Assembly (NCBI RefSeq): GCF_025263485.1
Contig: NZ_CP079863.1
Span: 5,394,001-5,458,000, forward strand
Reading direction: 5' to 3'
DNA: 64,000 nt
Source of the DNA: Mycobacterium sp. SMC-2
GTDB lineage: Bacteria; Actinomycetota; Actinomycetes; Mycobacteriales; Mycobacteriaceae
A program made the translations under genes and the position numbers. Shown piece after piece: positions 7,985 to 16,912 of this stretch; within the stretch, counting starts at the first letter, position 1, and each line of letters begins with the position of its first letter. The notes below the pieces were generated by a model, which searched no databases, was not told where the DNA came from, and saw only the letters and a program-made list of their open reading frames with translations.

Positions 7985-8829
7985 TCGCGATCTCCTGTAG
8001 TTGATCGTGGCGAGGACGCCAGTACACCAAGTCTTTTGACGAGTGAGTCAGCGCTCGTCGGGTGGGCAGCCCTCAGCGCGAACTCCTCGCTCAGCAAATA
8101 GCCGGCGTCGGGCACCACCGTCGCACGATCCAACGCGGTCAACAGTTCATAGGTGGTCGCGGTCGCTGCGGACAGCACCGGCAGGTCGAGCCGCGCCTCC
8201 ACCTCGGGGATCGCCGCCAGTGACGGCATCTGCACGCACGCCGACACCACCACGGCGTCACAACCGCTGCTATTCAGCCGCCCTGCGAGGGGCAACAGAT
8301 CCTCCGGCTCCAACCGCCCCACCGCACAGTTATCCGCGACACCACGGCTGATCACGTCCACTACCTCGATCCCGGCGTCCCGCAGGTAGTCACACACCTT
8401 TTGGGTGAGCTCGGGGACATACGGCGTGATCATCGCGATGCGCCCCGCACCCAGAGCCGCCAACCCCCGCACCAACGCGCCCGCGCTGGATACCACCGGC
8501 GCGTCACAGCCCGCCGTGCGCGCGGCCTCGGTCAGCCGCGCTTCGGCGTCCACGTGCACACCGGGACCTTGGGACATGATCGCGACCAAGCAGGCGTAGG
8601 CCATCGCGTCACACTGGGCATCGGCGAGCTCGACCGCACACCGGTTGCTGTCCCGGTCCATCTGCAACAGCGCCTCGGCGGTCACCTCCAGCATCCGCAT
8701 CCGGCTGGAATGAAACGTGAACCGCTCCTCGGGAAACAATGTCTGCCGCCGCGCGAACATCTCCGGCAGCTCGGTTTCCATCGTCGTGTTGGAGCTCGGC
8801 ACAATCAAACCCAACCGGGTCGGCACCAT
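7981..8829 (-). CDS. Maleate isomerase / Asp-Glu racemase superfamily protein
   Basis: A 282-residue two-domain protein with the N-terminal signature PSSNTTMETE of maleate cis-trans isomerases and arylmalonate decarboxylase relatives. The two candidate catalytic cysteines are present: Cys80 (AYACLVA) and Cys198 (VSACVQMP). By family it would isomerise a cis-dicarboxylate or decarboxylate a malonate. The ATG at 8829 is used here; a TTG at 8835 is also possible, with a GAGGA site 5 nt before it. It is the first gene of the operon with P450 and ferredoxin. This is an unusual partner for a P450 and may process a ring-cleavage product. Confidence 0.8.
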   Translation of the reverse strand: MVPTRLGLIVPSSNTTMETELPEMFARRQTLFPEERFTFHSSRMRMLEVTAEALLQMDRDSNRCAVELADAQCDAMAYACLVAIMSQGPGVHVDAEARLTEAARTAGCDAPVVSSAGALVRGLAALGAGRIAMITPYVPELTQKVCDYLRDAGIEVVDVISRGVADNCAVGRLEPEDLLPLAGRLNSSGCDAVVVSACVQMPSLAAIPEVEARLDLPVLSAATATTYELLTALDRATVVPDAGYLLSEEFALRAAHPTSADSLVKRLGVLASSPRSTTGDRE

Positions 8830-8884
8830 CGTCAATCAATTCCTCAGCGCTATAGGACGCGGGCCGGCGTCCGTTACTGAGCCA

Positions 8885-8919
8885 AGCCAACCGTAGATCG
8901 GCGACCGAGTCAACTATTT
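8885..8919 (-). promoter_or_regulatory. Promoter with shared 18-nt element, racemase/P450/ferredoxin operon
   Basis: Read on the minus strand, TTGACT (8913-8908) is followed after 17 nt by TTGGCT (8890-8885). The -35 box is embedded in an 18-nt sequence, plus-strand CGACCGAGTCAACTATTT at 8902-8919, that recurs exactly upstream of the ALDH gene at 40175 and the mce operon. An inverted repeat ACTAT-N5-ATAGT (8913-8927) overlaps it. The start codon lies about 50 nt downstream. Confidence 0.6.
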
Positions 8920-8974
8920 TCTATAGTGTCCGTAGAGTCCATGCCTTTCATCGGTGCGAGGGAGACAACCGCGT

Positions 8975-10624
8975 ATGAAAATCAAAGGTCGGCACGCACG
9001 AAACGGGCAAGGCGCGGAATGGGATTACATCATCGTCGGCGGCGGGTCGGCAGGCTGCGTGCTGGCCAATCGGTTGTCGGCCGACCCCTCCACGAGCGTG
9101 CTGCTGCTGGAGGCCGGGGGCTGGGATCGCCACCTTCTCATCCGCATCCCGGCGGGTGTCGCGCGGCTACCCGAGAAGTTCGACTGGCACTACGCCGGCA
9201 GGCCCGACGCATCGCGCAACGGAATGCTCGACAACTGGGCCGCCGGAAAGGTGCTCGGCGGGGGGAGCTCCGTGAACATGATGTTCTGGGTCCGCGGGGA
9301 ACGCTCCGATTTCGACGGCTGGCGCGACGAACACGGCTGCCCCGGCTGGGGATATGACGACGTCCTGCCGTACTTCGAGCGCTCAGAGACCTACGCCGAC
9401 GGGCCCGGCCCGCACCGCGGAACCAGCGGGCCGGTCGGGGTCAGTAAGGTCGCCATGCGGCTCGAAGTCGTCGACGACTTCCTGCGCGCGGCGGTCGCGG
9501 CCGGCCACGAGCTGAATCCCGACTACAACGGCGAACGCCAGCAAGGCGTTTCGCGTGCGCAGCTGTCCCAGCGACGTGGATTTCGCAGCAGCACCGCCCG
9601 CGCCTATCTGGCCCCGATCCGCAAGCGGCCCAACCTCACCATCCGCACCCAGGCGTGGGCGACCCGGGTACTCATTGAGGGTGACCGCGCCACCGGCGTG
9701 CAGTATCGTCACCAGGGCCGCCAACTCACCGCCCGTGCCGCCGGGGAGGTGATCGTCAGCGCCGGGGCACTGTCGTCACCGAAACTGCTGATGCTCTCCG
9801 GCATTGGGCCCGCCGAACATCTGCGTGCACACGGCATCGAGGTGCGCCTGGATCGACCCGCGGTGGGCACGAATCTGCAGGAGCATGCCTACGGGCTGAT
9901 GCGCTACCGGACTACCGCCGACACCCTCGCCGAGGAATTGCGGCCACATCGTGCCCTCCGCCACGGCATCGACTTCCTGGTTCGGGGCCAAGGCGCCCTC
10001 ACCCTGGGCGGCGGCGCGGCCGTGGTGTTCGCGCCGCTGACCGGTTCGCGGCCCACCGAAACCGAGATCATCTTGATGCCCGTCGGGATGGAATTCACCC
10101 GGGACGACGACGCCGCCGAGGATGGCGCCCACGGGCTGTATAACGTGAAGATCGTTCCGAAGCGAATGATGGTGTATCCCAGCTGCGTACACCCCAAGGG
10201 CCGCGGAACCGTGCGGCTGGGCTCCGGCGATCCGTGCGCCGCACCGGTGATCGAGCATTCCCTCGTCGGCGACGAGGACATGCCGGAGCTGATCGCCGCG
10301 TGCCGCCAGGCGCGGGAGATCTTCCACACCTCGGTGATGCAGGCCAAACAGGTCGTCGAGGAGATGCCCGGCGACGATGTGCAGACCGACGAGCAGTGGA
10401 CAACGTATCTGCGCCAGCAGTCGTTCCGCCCGTTCCATCCGGTCGGGACCTGCCGAATGGGATCCGATGACGAGGCGGTGGTGGATCCACAGCTGCGACT
10501 GCATGGCATCGACGGCCTGCGCGTCGTCGACGCGTCGGTGTTCCCCACCATCACCAGCGGTAACACCAACGCGCCGGTCATCATGGTGGCGGAGCGCGCC
10601 GCCGACCTGATTCTGGGCCGCTGA
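8975..10624 (+). CDS. GMC-family FAD oxidoreductase (choline dehydrogenase-like)
   Basis: A 549-residue glucose-methanol-choline oxidoreductase. The FAD motif GGGSAGCVLANRL lies near residue 25, a family signature (GGGSSVN) near 97, and the C-terminal FHPVGTCRMG and SGNTNAP segments carry the catalytic His and Asn. It oxidises an alcohol to an aldehyde or ketone, passing electrons from FADH2 to an unknown acceptor. ATG at 8975 is chosen because a GGGAG site precedes it by about 10 nt; the GTG at 8954 would add seven residues. It is divergent from the racemase/P450 operon. The substrate could be a primary alcohol made by a P450. Confidence 0.9.
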   Translation: MKIKGRHARNGQGAEWDYIIVGGGSAGCVLANRLSADPSTSVLLLEAGGWDRHLLIRIPAGVARLPEKFDWHYAGRPDASRNGMLDNWAAGKVLGGGSSVNMMFWVRGERSDFDGWRDEHGCPGWGYDDVLPYFERSETYADGPGPHRGTSGPVGVSKVAMRLEVVDDFLRAAVAAGHELNPDYNGERQQGVSRAQLSQRRGFRSSTARAYLAPIRKRPNLTIRTQAWATRVLIEGDRATGVQYRHQGRQLTARAAGEVIVSAGALSSPKLLMLSGIGPAEHLRAHGIEVRLDRPAVGTNLQEHAYGLMRYRTTADTLAEELRPHRALRHGIDFLVRGQGALTLGGGAAVVFAPLTGSRPTETEIILMPVGMEFTRDDDAAEDGAHGLYNVKIVPKRMMVYPSCVHPKGRGTVRLGSGDPCAAPVIEHSLVGDEDMPELIAACRQAREIFHTSVMQAKQVVEEMPGDDVQTDEQWTTYLRQQSFRPFHPVGTCRMGSDDEAVVDPQLRLHGIDGLRVVDASVFPTITSGNTNAPVIMVAERAADLILGR

Positions 10625-10655
10625 GCGGACTTTGGCTTCGCGAGCCCGCGGAAGG

Positions 10656-12749
10656 CTACTGACCGCCCGGCCGCAACAGGCATAACCCGTCGACCGCGAC
10701 CGGCCCATCCGCGGTGACGATCAACGGATTGATGTCGATCGACTCGATCCACTCCCGGCCCCCCGCAGCAAGCACCGAAGCCGCCGTCAATACCGACGTC
10801 AGCGCGCGCCGATCCCATGGCGCAGAGCCGCGGAAGCCGTCGAGCACACCGGTGTCGCCGAACTCGTCGATCAGTTCCGCGGCGTCCTCGTCGCTCATCG
10901 GCGCCATCCGGCCGCCGATCTTGCGCATCACCTCGACGAATACTCCGCCCAGGCCGAACGCCACCAACGGACCCAGTTCGCTTTCGCCCTTGATCCCGAT
11001 GAAGGCCTCGCCGTGGCCGGAGATCATGGGCTGGACCGCGATCGTCGTCGGCAACCCGTGGGAATCGGCGACCGCGCGCAACTCGTCGACGGCCGCGCCC
11101 AGCGCGGCGACCCCGACGCCCAGGCGCACGGCGCCGTGTTCGGTGCGGTGGGCGATGTCGGCCAGCTTCACCACGTAGGGGCCGGCGAAGGGCGGCGGCG
11201 TGGCGGCATCGTCCGCTATCAAATGGTATGGCGCAGTGGGAATCCCGGCGCGGGCGAGGAGGTCCATCGTCGCGGCGAACGGGAGCATCGAGCCTTCCGG
11301 CACGGCGATCGGGCCGGCCTGAGGACGAGGCAGCACCGGGATCTCGGCGGGAGGTCGCACACGCGACCCGGGACGCAGCCGCATGAAGGCTCCCATGGTA
11401 TGCAGGCCCCGCAGACAGCCGCGCAGCCCGTTGCCCACCGCGATGCCGTCGGCGCGATACTTCTCCAGCCACCGCCCGCCCTGGCCGGCCAATGGCGCGA
11501 TGACGAACGGTTTATCGCTGGCCGCACCGAATTCGGCGAACTCGATGTCGGCGAAGAGCGGGCCGTTCCAGTCGGCGTGCTGGCTGCTGTACAACAGGGC
11601 ATCGAACTCGGGGGCGGCCTCGTATTCGGTGAGCACCTTCCGCCACAGCCCGTCGATGACTCCGGCGAAACCCGTGACGTCCAAGGGATTCGTCACCGCG
11701 CCGCCGGGGATCGTCTCCGCCACGAAAGGGGCCAGCCGCTCCACCTCCGGCACGTCCACCCCCTCGACTTCCGCCAGGTCGCTGGCCAGCTGCGCGAAAC
11801 CGCCCGTGACGGTGAGAATCGCCAGGCCCCGCACTTCGGTCCAGCGCTGGCGGGGAAGCTGTTCGAGGAACTGCACCCGGTCGACGAGATCGTCGATGTC
11901 GGTGGCGGGCAGGATGCCCGCCTGCTTGAACGCGACGTCGTAGACCCACGCGTCGCCGGTCAGCGTTCCGGTGTGTGACGCGGCCATGCGCTGAGTCCGC
12001 TCGCTGCGGCCGAGCTTGATCGCCACGATCGGTTTGCCGGCCTCCAGGCAGCGCCTGGCCGCGTCGAAAAACGCCTCCGGGCGCCGGATCTTCTCGACCG
12101 CCAGTGCCACGATCCGGGTCGCCTCGTCGCACGCGAAGTAGTCCAGGTAGTCGGCGACGTCGGTGACGGCCTCGTTGCCCGCCGACACCAGCAGGTTGAA
12201 CCCGACGCCGCCCGCGCGCGACGCCGCGGCGGCCATCGCCTCGATCATCGCGCCGCTGTGTGTCGCGGCCGACAGCCCGCCGACACGGCGGGCGAAGAGC
12301 GGCAGCATGCTCAGATGCAGTTTGCGTGGCACGTTCATCAGGCCCACGCCGTTGGGACCGACCACCGGCATGTGGCCCGCCCGCGCGCCCTTGACCATCC
12401 GCTGCTGCAGGGCAACACCCTCGTCACCGAGCTCGGCAAAGCCGGCTGCGCAGGTGATCACACCCCCGGCACCGATTTCGGCGGCCTGTTCCACCGCGTC
12501 GACCGTGCGCTCGGCCCCCAACGCGAGGAAGACCGCGTCGACCGGACGGCCGATCGCCCTCAGATCCGGATACGCCCGATGACCGAAGGCCTGCTCCGCC
12601 TTGTGATGGACGAAGAAGCACTCCGCGCCGCCGTCCAGTGAGTATCGCACCGAGTGCGCCCAGCGCGAGTCCTCGGTGATCCCCACGAACGCAACCGTTC
12701 TCGGGTTCATCAGCCGGTCCAACGCCGGCCGAGCCTGTTGCGCGCTCAT
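10656..12749 (-). CDS. ADP-forming acyl-CoA synthetase (fused alpha/beta acetate-CoA ligase type)
   Basis: A 697-residue single-chain ligase of the succinyl-CoA synthetase superfamily that would activate a carboxylic acid with CoA and ATP, giving ADP. The order is CoA-binding Rossmann domain (about 10-130), ligase domain with the phosphorylatable His259 in ASHTGTLTGD, and a C-terminal ATP-grasp region (from about 470). ATG at 12749 overlaps the ALDH stop (ATGA). Following an aldehyde dehydrogenase in the same operon, it probably activates the acid that enzyme produces. The substrate is unknown; both domains look intact. Confidence 0.85.
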   Translation of the reverse strand: MSAQQARPALDRLMNPRTVAFVGITEDSRWAHSVRYSLDGGAECFFVHHKAEQAFGHRAYPDLRAIGRPVDAVFLALGAERTVDAVEQAAEIGAGGVITCAAGFAELGDEGVALQQRMVKGARAGHMPVVGPNGVGLMNVPRKLHLSMLPLFARRVGGLSAATHSGAMIEAMAAAASRAGGVGFNLLVSAGNEAVTDVADYLDYFACDEATRIVALAVEKIRRPEAFFDAARRCLEAGKPIVAIKLGRSERTQRMAASHTGTLTGDAWVYDVAFKQAGILPATDIDDLVDRVQFLEQLPRQRWTEVRGLAILTVTGGFAQLASDLAEVEGVDVPEVERLAPFVAETIPGGAVTNPLDVTGFAGVIDGLWRKVLTEYEAAPEFDALLYSSQHADWNGPLFADIEFAEFGAASDKPFVIAPLAGQGGRWLEKYRADGIAVGNGLRGCLRGLHTMGAFMRLRPGSRVRPPAEIPVLPRPQAGPIAVPEGSMLPFAATMDLLARAGIPTAPYHLIADDAATPPPFAGPYVVKLADIAHRTEHGAVRLGVGVAALGAAVDELRAVADSHGLPTTIAVQPMISGHGEAFIGIKGESELGPLVAFGLGGVFVEVMRKIGGRMAPMSDEDAAELIDEFGDTGVLDGFRGSAPWDRRALTSVLTAASVLAAGGREWIESIDINPLIVTADGPVAVDGLCLLRPGGQ

Positions 12750-14221
12750 CCGATGCTGAATCCGATCAGTTTCGTGTCGAGGTACTCCAGGATCCCCTCG
12801 TGCGCCCCTTCCCGGCCCTGCCCGCTTTGTTTGACTCCGCCGAACGGGGCAGCCGCCGAGGTCGGGTTGATGTCGTTGACTCCGACCATGCCGAACCGCA
12901 GCTGCTCGATCACCCGCCACGCGCGGGCGAGGTTTTGCGTGTAGACGTATGACGCCAGCCCGTAGTCGGTGTCGTTGGCCATGGCGATGACCTCGTCTTC
13001 GTCATCGAAGACGATCACCGGTGCGATCGGACCGAACGTCTCTTCCCGGTAGATGTCCATGGCGTCGGTCACACCGCTGAGGACCGTTGGTGCGAAGAAG
13101 AAGCCACGCTCCAGCCCGTTCTCGGCCAGCCGGCGTCCACCCGTCTCGACGACGGCGCCCTTGCTCACCGCGTCATCGACCTGGCGCTGCATCCGCTGCA
13201 GGGCGTCGGCGTCGATGAGCGGGCCGATGCTGACGCCTTCGGTCAAACCGCTCCCGGCCTTCATCTTCGCCACCCGCTCGACGAGCACCGTGAGGAAGGC
13301 ATCCTTGATGCAGCGGTGCACGTACAGGCGATTCGGTGAGATGCAGGCCTGCCCGGTGTTGAGGACCTTGACCATCGCGGCGCCCTTGGCGGCGTGCGCC
13401 GGATCGGCGTCGTCGAAGACGACGAAGGGCGCGTGCCCGCCCAACTCCATGGAGAACCGCTTCATGTTCCCGCCCGCGCCGCGTGCAAGCAGCTTGCCGA
13501 CCGATGTCGAACCCGTGAAGGTCAGCTTCGCGACCGCCGGGTTGCTGACGAACTCCGCGCCGACCGGGGCCGGGTCGGATGTCGTCACCAGGTTGACGAC
13601 GCCCGGCGGAACGCCGGACTCCTCGAGGATCCGGAACACTTCGATCGCACACAGCGGAGTCTGTTCGGCGGCCTTCAGCACCACCGTGCAGCCGGCCGCC
13701 AGTGCCGGCGCGACCTTGCGCGTGATCATCGATACGGGATAGTTCCAGGGGGTGATGGCACCGACCACGCCGACCGGCTGGTGCAAGACCATGAAACGCT
13801 GGTCGGCTCGCGCCGACGGGATCGTCTGTCCGTAAACCCGTTTCGCCTCCTCGGCAAACCAGATCAAAAAGTCGGCGGCGTACTTGACCTCGATCCCCGC
13901 GGCGCGAATAGGCTTGCCTTGCTCCTCGGTCATCAGCTTGGCCAACTGTTCCGATCGCTCGAGCATCCGTCGATGCGCCTCGAACAGCACCTCGGCCCGC
14001 TGATATGCCGTGCGCTTCGACCAGGCCGGCAACGCGGCATTCGCCGCCGCGATGGCGTCCCGAACGTCGTCGACCGATGCATCGGAGACTTCCGCCAACA
14101 GCTCCCCGGTGGCCGGATTGGTCACGGGGAAGGTTGATTTCGACTCGGCGGGACGCCACTGGCCGTCGATGAAGAGCGCGTCGATCACCGGCGTCGGCTT
14201 GTTCTCAGTTGTCGCAGGCAT
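12746..14221 (-). CDS. NAD(P)-dependent aldehyde dehydrogenase
   Basis: A 491-residue ALDH-superfamily enzyme, closest in appearance to succinate-semialdehyde or betaine-aldehyde dehydrogenases. Visible residues are Asn160 (PWN), the nucleotide motif FTGSTSVG near 235-242, Glu259 in MELGG and the nucleophile Cys293 in NTGQACIS. The start overlaps the upstream DUF35 gene by 17 nt. Its place between a thiolase-like/DUF35 pair and a CoA ligase suggests that it oxidises an aldehyde released by retro-aldol cleavage. That role is inferred from context only. Confidence 0.9.
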   Translation of the reverse strand: MPATTENKPTPVIDALFIDGQWRPAESKSTFPVTNPATGELLAEVSDASVDDVRDAIAAANAALPAWSKRTAYQRAEVLFEAHRRMLERSEQLAKLMTEEQGKPIRAAGIEVKYAADFLIWFAEEAKRVYGQTIPSARADQRFMVLHQPVGVVGAITPWNYPVSMITRKVAPALAAGCTVVLKAAEQTPLCAIEVFRILEESGVPPGVVNLVTTSDPAPVGAEFVSNPAVAKLTFTGSTSVGKLLARGAGGNMKRFSMELGGHAPFVVFDDADPAHAAKGAAMVKVLNTGQACISPNRLYVHRCIKDAFLTVLVERVAKMKAGSGLTEGVSIGPLIDADALQRMQRQVDDAVSKGAVVETGGRRLAENGLERGFFFAPTVLSGVTDAMDIYREETFGPIAPVIVFDDEDEVIAMANDTDYGLASYVYTQNLARAWRVIEQLRFGMVGVNDINPTSAAAPFGGVKQSGQGREGAHEGILEYLDTKLIGFSIG

Positions 14222-14654
14222 TGTCCACCAATTCTTCTGTGTCGGTTGCCGGTTCGAATTCCACGATGGTCCAGTCCGGGGAGAGGTCGGTGTACACGAC
14301 GCGCACAGGTGTGCCGATCTCGATATCGTCGGGATCGACCCCGGTCATCGTTCCGACCATCCGGAAACCCTCATCCATCGCCGCGTGCACGATCGCGTAC
14401 GGCGCGGCGGCCTGGTAAGCGGGCGTAGGCGCGCGGTGCACGATCGTGTAGGTATAGACGACGCCGCACCCCGATACCGGCTCCCAGGAGAACGACGTCG
14501 AATGGCACTTCGCGCAGATCTCTTTCGGCACATGTCGGAATGCCCCGCATGACGCGCACCGCTGGACCTTGATCTTGCGCTCCCGCAGCGAGTCCCAGAA
14601 CGGCTGTTGCCATCCCGGAACCCGTTCGGGGAGGAACTTCTCTGCGCCGCTCAT
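14205..14654 (-). CDS. DUF35 / OB-fold zinc-ribbon protein
   Basis: A 149-residue protein with a zinc ribbon (Cys33, Cys36, Cys47, Cys50) followed by an OB fold (about 60-140). Such proteins bind thiolase-fold lipid-transfer enzymes and are required for their activity; in steroid catabolism the DUF35 part of ChsH2 activates the aldolase Ltp2. It begins 4 nt after the stop of the thiolase-like gene at 14659, which is the natural partner. ATG at 14654 is used; longer frames overlap that gene. Confidence 0.85.
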   Translation of the reverse strand: MSGAEKFLPERVPGWQQPFWDSLRERKIKVQRCASCGAFRHVPKEICAKCHSTSFSWEPVSGCGVVYTYTIVHRAPTPAYQAAAPYAIVHAAMDEGFRMVGTMTGVDPDDIEIGTPVRVVYTDLSPDWTIVEFEPATDTEELVDNACDN

Positions 14655-14658
14655 CACG

Positions 14659-15849
14659 TCAGACCTCTCCGAGTACCGCAGAGTAGTTGTTCTGCATCGC
14701 ACCGCCCGAGCCACTGAGATAGCCCAACTTGGCATTGGCGACCTGGCGTGCACCCGCGGTACCGCGGAGTTGCTCGACGACTTCGATCATCGTGAAAATG
14801 CCGCACGCGCCGGCATGGCTGAATGAGAGGAAACCACCGGCGGTGTTGGTGGGGAGGCGACCACCGACCTTCAGCGCTCCATTCTCGACGAAAGGCCCGC
14901 CCTCGCCCGGCTTGCAGAATCCGGCCGCTTCGATGCCGAACAGCACGTTGATCGTGAAGTGGTCACCGAGTCCGGCGATGTCGATATCGTCACGTGAGAC
15001 GCCGGCCTGCGCGAAGGCGGTGTCGGCGGCGAGTTGGGCCGCGTCGAAAAACGCCAGCGACGGCGCGGAGTTGGGATCGATGTGGCTGTGCCCTTCGCCG
15101 TAACCGAGCAGCCCAATGGGCTTGTGCTTCTTGTTGCCTCGCATGACGGCGGCGGAGGTGACGACGATCGCGCCGCCACCCTGGTTGATGGCACAGCAGT
15201 CCAGTAGGTGCAGCGGGTCGGCGATCATGCGTGAGCCGATGACATCGTCAGCGGTGATCTCGCCGCGATGCCCGTTGCAGGACAGCGGATGCAGCGTGGC
15301 CCCGTAGCGCTGAGCCACCGCGACTTCGGCGAGCTGCTCGGACGTCGTCCCGTACTCATACATGTGCCGGCGCGCCAGCACCGCGTGGTCGGAAACCCGG
15401 GTGGTTCCGTAGATGTATTCATACGGTCCGCTCAACTTGGCCATCGCTGCGATGGCCTCGTCACGGTTGGCGCTCGAAAATCCTTCGGGGTGGCCGGCCA
15501 CAGCGTTGACGATGACAACGGCCTCGGCCAGCCCAACTGATACCGCGTAGACGGCCAGGTTGACCCCCGAAGCGGCGGCGGACGCGCCGACTGAGCTCGA
15601 TGCATGAAAGCGCATCGGCTTGCCCAACAGATCGTGCCCAAGGGCTGCTGCGGGAAGCATGGATCGAATTCCCACCCCTTCGGGACCGTCCATGATCAGC
15701 CCGTCGATGTCACCCAGGTCGATGCCCGCGTCGTCGCATGCGCCCTTGGCGCACTCGAACCAGACATCGGCCTGAATCCGGTCGGACAGATCGCCCTGCT
15801 TCGTCTGGTAAACCCCCGCGATAGCCGCCTCGCGAAGCTTACGCACCAT
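14659..15849 (-). CDS. Thiolase-fold lipid-transfer protein, possible Ltp2-like retro-aldolase
   Basis: A 396-residue thiolase-superfamily protein. At the position of the nucleophilic Cys the sequence reads HASSSVGAS (82-90) with no Cys. The C-terminal motif is SGSGG rather than a Cys-Gly loop, so ordinary thiolysis is unlikely. Loss of the Cys and pairing with a DUF35 protein are features of Ltp2-type aldolases, which cleave a tertiary beta-hydroxyacyl-CoA. That activity is inferred. It is first in an operon with DUF35, aldehyde dehydrogenase and ADP-forming CoA ligase; an aldolase product could feed the dehydrogenase. Confidence 0.8.
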   Translation of the reverse strand: MVRKLREAAIAGVYQTKQGDLSDRIQADVWFECAKGACDDAGIDLGDIDGLIMDGPEGVGIRSMLPAAALGHDLLGKPMRFHASSSVGASAAASGVNLAVYAVSVGLAEAVVIVNAVAGHPEGFSSANRDEAIAAMAKLSGPYEYIYGTTRVSDHAVLARRHMYEYGTTSEQLAEVAVAQRYGATLHPLSCNGHRGEITADDVIGSRMIADPLHLLDCCAINQGGGAIVVTSAAVMRGNKKHKPIGLLGYGEGHSHIDPNSAPSLAFFDAAQLAADTAFAQAGVSRDDIDIAGLGDHFTINVLFGIEAAGFCKPGEGGPFVENGALKVGGRLPTNTAGGFLSFSHAGACGIFTMIEVVEQLRGTAGARQVANAKLGYLSGSGGAMQNNYSAVLGEV

Positions 15850-15885
15850 CCAGTCTTCCTCGCCGCAGTCGCTGGTATAATCAGA

Positions 15886-15903
15886 CGACTCACTCAGTTA
15901 TTT
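15886..15903 (-). promoter_or_regulatory. Degenerate copy of the shared 18-nt promoter element
   Basis: The segment 15886-15903 matches 13 of 18 positions of the element at 8902-8919 and has the same orientation and a similar distance (37 nt) to the downstream start at 15849. Eight bases next to it on the minus strand (GTCGTCTG) also match the copy upstream of 40175. The -35 box is weakened to CTGAGT, so this is a tentative member. Confidence 0.35.
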
Positions 15904-16068
15904 TTCTGTTTGATGTCTATCCAACAATGTGCATGCTGTCAATAGCGCAGCTCAGACCGCCGCGGAAGGCACGAATACCCTTGGTAGGAAAGAAACATGT
16001 GTAACGCGCGACATCAGGAACTGGGCATACACTTCGATATCGATTTCATCGACGGTTGAGAGGACGCC

Positions 16069-16857
16069 GTGCCAAACATCGTGATGGAGAAGCGGGGACA
16101 CACGACGATCTTTACGATCAACAAGCCCGACCGCATGAACGCCATCGGACTCGCCGATGCGGCCGAACTCGAGGCAGGGCTTTCCGAGTTTCAATCCGAC
16201 CCCGACCAATATGTCGCCATCATCACCGCGGCCGGCGACAAGGCGTTCTGCGCGGGTGCCGACCTCAAGGCAATGGCGACCGACGTGGACGGTGGCGGCA
16301 GGTTACCGATCTCCCCCGCGCCTGACATCGCAGGTGTCGCCGCCTGCGAGAAGGTGACCATCGCCGCGATCAACGGCCTGGCCGCCGGTACCGGAACGGA
16401 ACTCGCGATCTCCTGTGACATCCGAATCGCGGTCGAGGATGCCTGGTTCGGACTGCCAGAGGTAAAGCGTGGCATCGTCGCCGGGGTGGCGGTCAACGTG
16501 CTACCCCGCCTCATGCCGATTGGCGCCGTCATGGAACTCATGCTCACCGGTGACCGGCTTACCGCCGATGAGGCCTTTCGGCTCGGACTGGTGCAACGAG
16601 TTGTCGCGCGGGAGAGGCTGATAGACACGGCGCTCGAGAGAGCGGAGACAATCGCAAAAAACTCCCAGGCCGCCGTGTGGGGCACCAAGCAGATACTGAA
16701 GTTCTGGCGCGATGCGTTAATCGCCGAGCAACAACGCTACTACGAGGCGGTTGTTCACCGGGTGATGTTGTCCGGCGACGTGCATGAAGGGCCACGCGCC
16801 TTCGCCGAGAAACGCGAGCCGAAATTTCGGCAAGCCTGGCTGAGCCCGTATGACTGA
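16069..16857 (+). CDS. Enoyl-CoA hydratase/isomerase
   Basis: A 262-residue crotonase-fold enzyme. The oxyanion-hole segment is CAGADLKAM, and both catalytic glutamates of true hydratases appear to be present: one in GTGTELAISCD and one in GLPEVKRG. It should hydrate a trans-2-enoyl-CoA during beta-oxidation. It starts with GTG after a GAGAGGA site. It stands alone on the plus strand, divergent from the thiolase-like/DUF35 operon and convergent with the acyl-CoA dehydrogenase pair, so it may supply the hydratase step for both. Confidence 0.88.
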   Translation: MPNIVMEKRGHTTIFTINKPDRMNAIGLADAAELEAGLSEFQSDPDQYVAIITAAGDKAFCAGADLKAMATDVDGGGRLPISPAPDIAGVAACEKVTIAAINGLAAGTGTELAISCDIRIAVEDAWFGLPEVKRGIVAGVAVNVLPRLMPIGAVMELMLTGDRLTADEAFRLGLVQRVVARERLIDTALERAETIAKNSQAAVWGTKQILKFWRDALIAEQQRYYEAVVHRVMLSGDVHEGPRAFAEKREPKFRQAWLSPYD

Positions 16858-16912
16858 CAAGGCGGAATTCCCTGCCTAAGCCATTATTTCGCACTGCTCC
16901 GCTGTCCTCTGC

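Noticed and set aside
10625..10655. Terminator between convergent GMC and CoA ligase genes
   Set aside because: No stable stem followed by a T-run could be found in the 31 bp.
9904..11472. Long minus-strand open frame (522 codons)
   Set aside because: It spans the end of the GMC gene and part of the CoA ligase gene in other frames, and its composition is low-complexity Arg/Gly.
15850..16068. Riboswitch or leader RNA in the divergent region
   Set aside because: No recognisable conserved core or long stem; only the degenerate promoter element could be supported.
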